The position numbers were made by a program, and so were the translations under genes. The notes below the pieces were generated by a model, which saw only the letters and a list, made by a program, of their open reading frames with translations, was not told the origin of the DNA and did no database searches. From Ixodes scapularis (taxonomy: Eukaryota; Arthropoda; Arachnida; Ixodida; Ixodidae), in the NCBI RefSeq assembly GCF_016920785.2, contig NW_024609846.1, forward strand, positions 93,390,888 through 93,454,887: 64,000 bases of DNA, given 5' to 3'. Shown here piece by piece: positions 56,403 through 64,000 of the stretch. Numbering within the stretch: position 1 is the first letter of the stretch; every line of letters starts with the position of its first letter.

Positions 56403-56621
56403 GTGGGCGGCTGGAACGTGAGCGGCAACTACTCGACGGACACGTGGGACCTGCAGGAAGCGCTACACCTGATCCACAACGTGTACTCGCGGTCCGGGCT
56501 GTTCTCGTGGGCCGTCGGAGAGGACGACCGGAACTCCTCCAGGCACATCCTCCAGGTGGACCAAGGAGGGCTCATCCTGCCCTCGAGGGACTACTACCTA
56601 GACAAGGCCGCCGACGACAAG
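56403..56621 (+). CDS. M13 metallopeptidase, exon 4
   Basis: The acceptor AATTCCTACAG begins a phase-0 exon, matching exon 3. It encodes VGGWNVSGNYSTDTWDLQEA, then SGLFSWAVGEDDRNSSRHIL, and QVDQGGLILPSRDYYLDKAA. The GGW opener, D..NSS.HI..VDQGGL.LPSRDYYL block is diagnostic of M13 peptidases, with several N-glycosylation sequons. The donor is uncertain: AAG|GTACTC at 56622 is plausible but non-consensus, and the frame stays open to 56694 without resembling the family. The rest of the ectodomain, including HExxH and ExxxD, is not in the window. Confidence 0.92.
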
Positions 56622-56714
56622 GTACTCGCCCAGATCGCCGCACCCCCGCCGCGATGGCGATACGGACAGGCCTTACTTCTTCCGTGCGGTGAATAACTAC
56701 TTCGGTTGTATGGC

Positions 56715-57136
56715 TACACTCTAACAAAAAAAAAAAAAGGATATCACCTTACACCCTTTTTTCCCCGTATAATGCACCCCAAAACTTCAGTTCAACGTTC
56801 AGCGCCCTATAGTTGAACAGACGGCCCCCAATTTTACGAGGGGCTTGATAACGGTGCGATATAACTTATTAAATAGCTAAAGTACTTATCAAGGACCACA
56901 GAAAGAAAACACTGAGGTTTTGCAGTAGGGCCAAGGAAACCCCGATTACTTTCTTTGTAGACAGTAACACGTACATTAGCTATTTGAATAAGTTAATTGT
57001 ACCACACGGCTATCAAGCCTCTCGTAAAAGTTAGTACCGTCAGATCGACGTCAGTGCTCTGTACGTTGAACTGAAGTTTCGGGGTGTCTTATGTGAGACA
57101 AAGGGTGTAAGAATAAAACCTTTTTTTTGAGTGTAT
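56715..57136. mobile_element. MITE with CACTCTAA-type termini
   Basis: TACACTCTAACAAAAAAA is mirrored by TTTTTTTTGAGTGTATA. Inside, AACTTCAGTTCAACGTTCAG is mirrored by ACGTTGAACTGAAGTTTC. The length is about 420 bp, and flanking TA would fit a Tc1/mariner-type target. It lies immediately after exon 4. Confidence 0.7.
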
Positions 57137-58317
57137 AACAGAGAAGGCTCCCCGTATGGTCACCATTTTGGTCCATGGAAGGAGCTGTTCTTCTCCTTGG
57201 CCTAACTATTCTTGGTGAGTCGACCCGAATTCCCGGTGACAGCTAGGTTGCTTTACAAAGACATTTGTTGAATACCGAGATTTTGTTATCCCCACTCGGG
57301 CGAAACAAGCGTACATGTTTGTACCATCACCACATGCGGCGTCGGTGCATGGCGGCATTAAACATAATTTCGCTCTCTTTAGATTCGCAAAAACAGCAAT
57401 ACCATTGTGAAGGATCTGTGGAGATAAGAACGATTAATAGGTTGATTGGCTGCACAGTGCCAAAAACCCTTATACTGGCGAGGAACGCTTTCAGTACGAT
57501 GGCGCTCCGTAGCGATCTTTGCGTGACTGATGCGGAACGGTTCTCTGAGCTCCGAATATTTGAATAGACCAAAATGGTGGTTTTTGTGGCAACTGAAACC
57601 GATCAGCCAATCACCTTGCGAGGTTTCGTTTTCTGTGTCTTAGTACCTGCTTGTGTTCGGCCATGAGGTATGGAAAGCAATGGCGCTACTTTCCCCGGAT
57701 CCAGTTGCTTTAGGCTAGATGAGTTATTCCTATAACTATAGTATGTTGCAACATAAGATCAGAAGTAGATGTTTCGCCTCCAACACGCCCTCCTTGCCTT
57801 CCGCCGTGCTTTGGCTTCGAGTGCACCGAAGTGCTATCAAAGGGAGAAAGCTTGCGCTGGAGGCGTGGCATCTACTGCTCAACTTAAGTTGCAACAGGCT
57901 ATAGTAGGACACAGTTGATTAACGAGCAGTTTGAATAGATTCACTGAGCGTGTGAACAGAAGCATCGGCGTTTAAAAAACGGGTCCCCCTCTGTACCCGG
58001 TAGCTACGCTGGTGCCAGTCTTTTGTGAATAGCCCGCTCAAGTATACGAAGGTTTGAAACCGGAAGCAATGCGCTTCATGAGAATGGATTTTTTTTTTTA
58101 TGAATACTGAGGTTAATGGTAGATGTCATATGCGAGTTCCCAGAATAGCGTGCCTCGTACCGGGATTAAATTGTGGGGCCATATGCCAGCAGCAGATTGC
58201 ACCCCTCTCATAGCTTTGTAAGCAGGGCAGACGTTGTGAGATGAAGTAGAGGTGGAAATCTGCGCGCGGTATGTTGACTTTTATACAGTGAGAAACTGAA
58301 GGAGAGATGAGAATGGC
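57137..58317. other. Gene-free region with one dispersed repeat copy
   Basis: 57785-57870 carries the repeat shared with 45715-45807 (TTGCCTTCCGCCGTGCTTTG then AGCTTGCGCTGGAGGCG). No further peptidase exon could be recognised on the plus strand. Confidence 0.4.
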
Positions 58318-58625
58318 GCGGGGATGTCAGAGCACTGCGCTTTGATTGGCAGAATGACTGGGCAGACGCAAAGGCTAGCTGCCTTTGCTATCTACCCACT
58401 GGCTCCCTCCAATCAGAGCGAACAGGAGCGTCGTCTGCTCTTCGCGCAGTATCCCGGGTCCGATCTCCGGAAGTTGGCGTTCGACGTTCGGACGCGTTTG
58501 AGCACTGAGCAGAGACTCAAGCAACTATGCTTTGCGTATACCCACTATCTTTCCTATCAGAACTCGGCTCACTGACGTCATCGCGCTCTCTGGTCGGCTC
58601 GTTTCCCCCAGTTCCTCACCGTACA
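58318..58625. mobile_element. MITE family F relatives
   Basis: CTACCCACTGGCTCCCTCCA with GCGTCGTCTGCTCTTCGCGC and, further on, TACCCACTATCTTTCCTATC show the family F arm in two neighbouring diverged forms. Ends are not clear. Confidence 0.45.
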
Positions 58626-58849
58626 CAGCAGCAGGTTTAGTGGTCAGTTTCATGAAACGAAGGCGGCGATACCGTAACTATAATATACCTAAGCGAATTC
58701 AATTTCTACCTTTTAGTTTAGACAAATCAAGGAATACCAATGGTTTGACATGACACACAATGAGATTCTTACTCCTGCTAGTTTGTCATATCCTTTGAGT
58801 GGGGCACACGTTTGGTGTTTTTTGATTCCACGAACACAAATCACGTTTG

Positions 58850-58851
<2 letters not shown>

Positions 58852-58889
<38 letters not shown>
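58852..58889. repeat. (AT)n microsatellite
   Basis: About 19 consecutive AT steps. Confidence 0.95.
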
Positions 58890-58892
<3 letters not shown>

Positions 58893-58964
58893 CAGCCAGG
58901 AGTTTATTATCCCTGTCATTGTTTCTGTGCTCGTTTTGATTTCAGTCTAAAATATTTTCCCGTT

Positions 58965-59200
58965 GTGGCGCTTGTTCCCGCTCAGTCGGTGGCTGTCTTT
59001 TCCCTCCAAACCGCCGGCCTACGTAGCCACAGTTGGCGGGTTCGAATCCCGGTCATGGTGCCTTCAATCTGACGGAGGCTTATTGCGGAGAAGACGCCGT
59101 GTAACCGGGATTTCGGTTGTGCGTGGGAAGATTCCTAGGGAAGGTTTGCCTGTGAATGCGGCTATCTTTCCCGGCGGTTAAAACAGTCGCGAGAAAGGTT
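58965..59200 (+). mobile_element. tRNA-derived SINE, second type
   Basis: GGCGGGTTCGAATCCCGGTCAT is a strong B box near 59034. The following TTCAATCTGACGGAGGCTTA, GACGCCGTGTAACCGGGATT and TCGGTTGTGCG track the usual tick SINE body (CGATGGAGGCGAAATG...CCGTGTGCTCAGATTTGGGT...GCACG) in a decayed form. The A box is weak. Confidence 0.5.
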
Positions 59201-59345
59201 TTGAGGTGGCGTAACCGACTCAGTGAGGAGAAGGTACCTAGCATTCCAGCCAATTCCGCTCAGCAGACCTCTTCGTTTTCTTGAATTCTCGCTTAACACG
59301 GCCCTCCTCAAAAATAACTTTACATGGCGCTCCTAAAGTACACGG

Positions 59346-59965
59346 ATGCGATTCTCTTCACTTACATTTGAAGTGTCGATGAAAGATGAAGTAGTTCTAC
59401 TGATTGGTAACTACTATTTTCATCCAGGATTAAATGCGTCGCATTTTCTGCACTGTTTCAATATGCTTGAGACAAAGTTAGACGCATGCCGGCATCGGGT
59501 TCTTCTCGGGGACTTTAATCTTCCTGGTGTCATCTGGGGATCCCAGCATGTAGGTTACAGGAGTCTTGAGTCGACAGAAAAGGCCGGTGTGCTCCTTGAC
59601 GTTCTGAGCTTTAACTGCCTTTCGCAGTTAAACAGTTTAAGAAAACCTGCCCGTAACGTATTAGACCTGTGAATTACTAACGACATAGACGCTGTAATTT
59701 CGTCAGCTGACGCTCCAGTGGTTCCATAAGATGTTTGGCACGAGCCGTTTGTAGCGACTCTCTGTCTTTTGACTTTAGGCGGGGAAATTATCAGGGTCTT
59801 TACCATCACTTCACAAACATGGATGGTCTGGAGTTTCAACTAACCCTGACGTAAATTCAGCTTGTGACGCTTTTACTCAGCTTGTAATAGATGGTGTATA
59901 GCGTTTTATTCTGCTTAAGACGAATAAACAAGAGAGGTATCCATGGTGGCTTTCATAAGAATTGA
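59346..59965 (+). pseudogene. LINE endonuclease relic
   Basis: The frame to 59672 reads VVLLIGNYYFHPGLNASHF, then HRVLLGDFNLPGVIWGSQH, and QLNSLRKPARNVLDL. GDFNLPG.W is the active-site-bearing core of the apurinic-type (EEP) endonuclease of Jockey/CR1 LINEs. After a stop the match continues as ITNDIDAVISSADAPVVP, then with further frame changes as NYQGLYHHFTN and a RINKRG..WW block near 59920-59950. It is a dead 5' piece with no reverse transcriptase attached. Confidence 0.7.
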
Positions 59966-60079
59966 AGCGCAAAATGAAAGAAAAAAAAAAGTCGGAAACA
60001 GATAATCACTTCTTTCGAGTTGTGAATGCGAAAGCATAAATGTCGAATGGAACGCCGCGGAGTAATCCGCGGTGTTTTG

Positions 60080-60480
60080 TGGCGCAGTAATGGTCGAGTT
60101 GCGGCAGAAGCACCGGCGACCATGTGGATGCTAGGGGCGGCGCCATGTTCGTCGGCGGCGAGACGAGCAGAAGCTTCCGAGCGCGCGCCGACGTGTCCGT
60201 TTTAACCGGTGCTGGGCCCGTAGCGGAAGATTTGCGGCGGTTAGTTTTATTAAAGCCCCTCGATGTGTTTGCGTTTGTCTTGCAAGTAGCGTCAAATGCG
60301 CGAGTGCACGAGGCCCATGTCTCGAGCGGCCCTTGGAAGCAAATGGCGGCGCAGCACTGAAATGAGCGGGCCTTGGAAGCGAATGGCGGCGGAGCACCCG
60401 CTCATGGCATGTGTCTCGCGCGCTTCCACAACAATGGTTGGCGGTACTTGTAAAAAAACGCTTTTATCAAGGGGCTTTAA
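60080..60480 (+). repeat. Repeat with GGAMFVG-type reading frame, copy 2
   Basis: DARGGAMFVGGETSRSFRA at 60124 and GTGTTCCG-like sequence relate to 26935-27250. The 60235-60345 segment relates to 20640-20830. The right-hand continuation (GGCGCGCAGCGCCA...GCGGCCAATGAGAGCC) appears at 63573-63640, on the other side of the LINE, suggesting the LINE split this older repeat. Confidence 0.5.
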
Positions 60481-60483
60481 GTT

Positions 60484-63400
60484 GATGATGATGATGATGA
60501 TGATGATGCGGCTGTTCCCTTTAGATCGGGCGGGCTCGAACAATATTCATGCCCAAGCCTGGGGGCATTTGCGTGTTATTGCCCCCTAAAGGTAGATCTT
60601 TCTCCACCAGTCCTCTAATCGTCTCTTTGTTGCCTCGACAGACGGCCTATGTGGGCCACTGGAGGCCGTAGTCTCATTCGAGGCAGGCCTGTCCGCTGGT
60701 GCGGCTGGCCTAACCTCACTGGTTTGGTGTCCTTCTCTAGTAGCCGTGAAGCCCAATACTTCGGCAAGCTCCAGAGGGCTTTGAAGGTCACGGTCGTTGT
60801 CTCGTGACTGGGATGGCCGGAGTCCTGCGCATTCCAGTACAATGTGTGCTACTGTTTCGTCGTGAGCCCCGCACTCCCGGCACACGCTCGTGGTCACAGT
60901 AGAATCGAAGTGACGTCTGTAAGACAGAGTCCTTAGTGCCCCGGCTCGTGCCTCAAATAGCAAACGACTACCCAGGCTATTATCGTATAGCCTAGCCTCC
61001 GAGCCGATGGTCCTCTTGTTTGCAACATACACATCGAGCGTAGTCTTCAATTGGGCATTTTTGAGCCACTGCTTTGTTTCCTGGTCGCGAACCTTTTTCC
61101 GGACCTCTCTCTCCCATTCCCTGGCCGACGACGCTTGGACAGGGTCCGCAAAAAAACCGTACTTGCTTTCGAGCTGGTATAGGCGTTTCTGCCAGCGGGT
61201 CTGCAGCCCAGTCAGTTGAGTGTACCTGAACAGCCTTTTGGCCCACCGGCAGGTGTCCATATGTCGGAGACGTCTGTCGTAGGCGATTTTGCTGGTAGCT
61301 TCACGGGCTTCAAAAGAGGACCATCCCAAATCACCCTGGACAGCCTCATTTGCTACTGTACCATGACAGCCTAGCGCTTGACGCCCGACCTCCCTCTGCC
61401 TACGTTCTATGTGAGCTCGGATATCTCCAGGGATACACACCACAGCGTTAGCAAAAGTCAATCCTGGTACCACCACCGCCTTCCACAGCTCCCGGGTCAC
61501 AACGAATCTATTGCAACTCCAGAGATTCCGTCTGCGCAGAATGCTGGTTCCTCTGATGGCTGCTTGGCGGAGATGGGCGTGATGCTCTTGCAAGTAGTCC
61601 TCTGTATTTGTGAGTGTAATGCCCAAGTACCTCTACGAGTTCATTACAGGTACACAGTCCACCCCGAGTCGAAGACTGCCAAATGTTGGATCTTGTGGAC
61701 CTGCAAACAGCACCGCTGCTGACTTGTTAGTGTTGAATTTCAATCCAAGTTCCGTTGCTACCTCGGTACAGATATCTAGGAGTTTCTGCATGTCGCAGAC
61801 TGATGCCGCGGTCAGTACTACATCGTCTGCGTAGGTAAGTCCGGGTAGAACCCATTCGACGGTCAGACCATCTTCTAAGTGAGCCAACGAGAAGCCCAGT
61901 CCAGATCGGATCAGTTGCGTTTCGAGTCCGGTTACGTAAAGCATGTATACTAGTGGAGAGAGTGGGCACCCCTGGCGTAAGCCTCTTGTCACCAGCACTT
62001 CCTCAGAGTTAGCCTCACCTAACTTTGTCCTAACCGTGTTGCCACTGTATAGGCGGTGGATGAGGGTGACCCACTCTGGTCGCATGTCAAGATGTTGTAG
62101 TCGACATATCAACTGGGCATGTGGCACACTATCATAGGCCTTGGCGACGTCCAGAAAACAACATATTAGGGTCCTCTGCTCCTTGCGGGCAACCTCAATA
62201 CATTGTGTTAGCGTAAACAGATGATCTTCCAACCGGCGACCTCGTCGAAAACCTCCTTAAAGTTCCGTAAGCAAGCCTTCTTCCTCTGCCCATGCAGTCA
62301 TGTGCTCCTTCAGAATATGTACGAAAGTTCTATATATCGTGGTGGTCACGGTCAGTGGTCTGTAGTTGCAGAAGTAACGCTGGTCACAACCTTTTTTTGG
62401 AACAAGAACGACTTTGCCTCTCCTCCAGTCTCCAGGAACTTCTTCTATTCCAGAGGCAATGTTGTCAAAAATTCCTGCCAGCTGATCCCTTGAACCTTTC
62501 CCTAGTGCTTTGAGGACGCTTGCCGGAATCTTGTCCAGTCCTTGGGCGGTGTTACTTTTTAGGTGAGCCAAAGCGCGTATGATTGACACCCTGCCGATTT
62601 CTCCACCGTCGACATCAACTGGAGTACCATCCGGATTTTGATGTGGTAAGATGTCCTGAGGTGTTGGTGCTCCCTGGGGCGAAAATATCTTCACTAGGTG
62701 GTCTGTAAGGCTATGCCCAAGTTCGTCTGCTGTCATCCTTTTGTTCTCGTCGAGTATAGCCAGCCTCTGATCTCTCCCGTCCAAGGTTCCAAGGTATCTC
62801 CAGAACTTTCTAGGCGCATCTCTCCCGCTTGAGCTAATGTCTCTCATTGTTTGCAAGTCAGCCTGAGACATTTTCTCCTGGACAAGTTGCTTTGCGGCTT
62901 GCTTTTGCGCCTGGTACATCTGCCATTTTACTTCGACTTCGTCTCTGGTCCCCATGTGAAGGGCCATGCGGTGTTCTCTGTTCAGTTCTTTCCGTACTCG
63001 GATGGCAGCTTGAACCTCCGCGTCCCACCAGCGCTTTCTCCGCCTTCGCCCATTTCGGGCCTTCGTGGAGTGTTGCTGGATGATTTGCTTCAGTTCTTCT
63101 ACGTATCCCATGTAGTCAGCAGCACTTTTCCTCGTGGAGCTGTTTTCAAATTCCTCCACAACTCTTTCAACTGCACTTGAAGATAGCGTGAGACATTTTG
63201 TTGGATGGAGCTTTCGTCTTGTTGTTATCCACGTTGCTTTCGAGAATATTAGCTTAATTCGGTTATGGTCGCTTCCGATGCTGTGTTCACCAGCCTCGTC
63301 TATGTGAACTTGAACAATATAACGAGCAAGTTTATGTGACACTACTGCGTAATCAATGCATGTTTTGCTTGCGCGAGCATTCCAAGTAAATTGACCCTCA

Positions 63401-63566
63401 CATGAACTTCTTAGATTAACTACTTCCAAGGCGAGATCTTCACTCATCTGCAGCAGTAGCCGTCCATTTTCATCTTCCCAGCCATCCAGTTCGTGCAGAT
63501 GTCCATTGAAGTCCCCCATGATCAGTAGTTCTTTCGTATCAGCCAGGGCCCTAGCATCATTCAAGT
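60484..63566 (-). mobile_element. Nearly intact 5'-truncated LINE
   Basis: One minus-strand frame runs from 63564 to the stop at 60586 (993 codons), interrupted only by TAA at 62257-62259 and TAG at 61633-61635. The 3' end is a (CAT)n tail at 60484-60508. The 5' end breaks abruptly within the endonuclease domain at about 63566. AAGTT occurs next to both ends and may be a short target duplication. Exact clade is uncertain. Confidence 0.85.
60586..63564 (-). pseudogene. LINE ORF2: endonuclease (C-terminal part), reverse transcriptase, zinc knuckle
   Basis: From the N-terminal side: ELLIMGDFNGHLHELDGW and later IDYAVVSHKLARY and GSDHNRIKLIF are the catalytic core of an EEP endonuclease lacking its first part. 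KSNTAQGLDKIPASVLK, PKKG and NYRPLTVTTTIYRTF are RT fingers. CCFLDVAKAYDSVPHAQL, RGLRQGCPLSPLVYMLY and LTYADDVVL (Asp pair near 61822-61833) form the palm. CRECGAHDETVAHIVLEC is a C-terminal CCHC knuckle. The TAA at 62257 falls just before GGFRRGRRLEDHLF; the TAG at 61633 just before RYLGITL. All motifs share one frame, so only the two stops break it. Confidence 0.85.
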
Positions 63567-64000
63567 TTTATCGGCGCGCAGCGCCATCTGACGGTGGTCG
63601 TTGAAACTGACACGCGCAGCGGCCAATGAGAGCCTCGTCTCCGCGCGCCAGCCAATGGGACCTTTGGGATCAGGGAAACTAGGTGCCGTTTTCGCGCTTC
63701 AAACTGATGACGTCGACTCGCTCCATGGGACAGTTAATGCTTTCGCATTAAAATTTCTTTTTCATCGCCAGTAGCAATGGGGACATGCGGTATGCGAAAT
63801 TTGGTTGTGCGAGGGCAGAGGTAAAGTTTCCTTATAAAAAAAAAATAAAGAAAACTTCAGGAACAACACTCAGAATGACTTCCTGAATAATCCTAACAAT
63901 GTTTGGAAGTATAGAAAAAGCTGCACTGGAAACGGGAACCAGGAACGTTACGTTGGCGAATGATACCGGTTTTCACACCGATCCCGCTGTTGTACGTGAC
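63567..64000. other. GC-rich repeat flank to window end
   Basis: GCGGCCAATGAGAGCC and CGCGCGCCAGCCAATGGGA (63620-63660) belong to the family at 26935-27250. The rest is AT-rich and featureless; an A-run lies at 63834-63846. No gene is supported. Confidence 0.4.

Noticed and set aside
57137..64000. Search for the HExxH catalytic exon of the peptidase
   Set aside because: No plus-strand frame with HExxH in M13 context was seen; the region is mobile DNA.

Overview
This window reads as nuclear DNA of an arthropod, most likely an ixodid (hard) tick. That rests on spliced metallopeptidase exons with matching phases, several degenerate APE-type LINE fragments, and short tRNA-derived elements carrying the GCACGTTAAAG tail motif I associate with tick SINEs. 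The species cannot be named from sequence alone. There are no operons, no bacterial signals and no CRISPR array. Most of the 64 kb is mobile-element debris, much of it nested.

The one well-supported host gene is a plus-strand M13 (neprilysin / endothelin-converting-enzyme-like) metallopeptidase. Four coding exons are visible: 36824-37214 (cytoplasmic tail and signal anchor), 45319-45522, 48751-48878 and 56403-56621 (start of the ectodomain). Their phases join without a frameshift (1/1, 1/1, 0/0) to give about 307-314 residues. The catalytic HExxH half is absent and should lie beyond the right edge. A CpG-rich stretch at 24125-24395, ending in a strong splice donor, could be a non-coding first exon. 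A second, unrecognised 198-residue ORF lies antisense inside intron 1 (42879-43475).

Layout: 1-811 LINE 3' end; 2290-2935 second LINE fragment; 5347-5756 a 41-bp TTCGAA-rich minisatellite; 8500-10408 a THAP-domain repeat (copy A) with a 425-bp LINE inserted in it; 11.9-13.6 kb MITEs and two composite minisatellite elements; 13.8-20.5 kb dense arrays of CG-containing words (GAACCG, GTAACG, GTTCC), probably subterminal repeats of DNA transposons; 22-27 kb foldback MITEs and a candidate promoter; 27654-29078 a composite element with ten CACGTG sites and a 15-unit, 42-bp satellite in which almost every unit carries TGACGTCA; 30385-32022 THAP repeat copy B, inverted; 34-57 kb the peptidase gene, with introns full of MITEs, SINEs, LINE pieces and AAATTTAGCGGG minisatellites; 57-64 kb more MITEs, a SINE, a LINE endonuclease relic, and a nearly intact minus-strand LINE (60484-63566) with only two in-frame stops.

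The most unusual structure is a family of at least four elements with the same hairpin-forming ends (AGAGCGCAGCTCT / AGAGCTGCGCTCT) and a different internal minisatellite in each. Its architecture resembles Helentron-associated or DINE-1-like elements. All family and clade assignments here come from reading the sequence by eye; no database search or alignment program was run.
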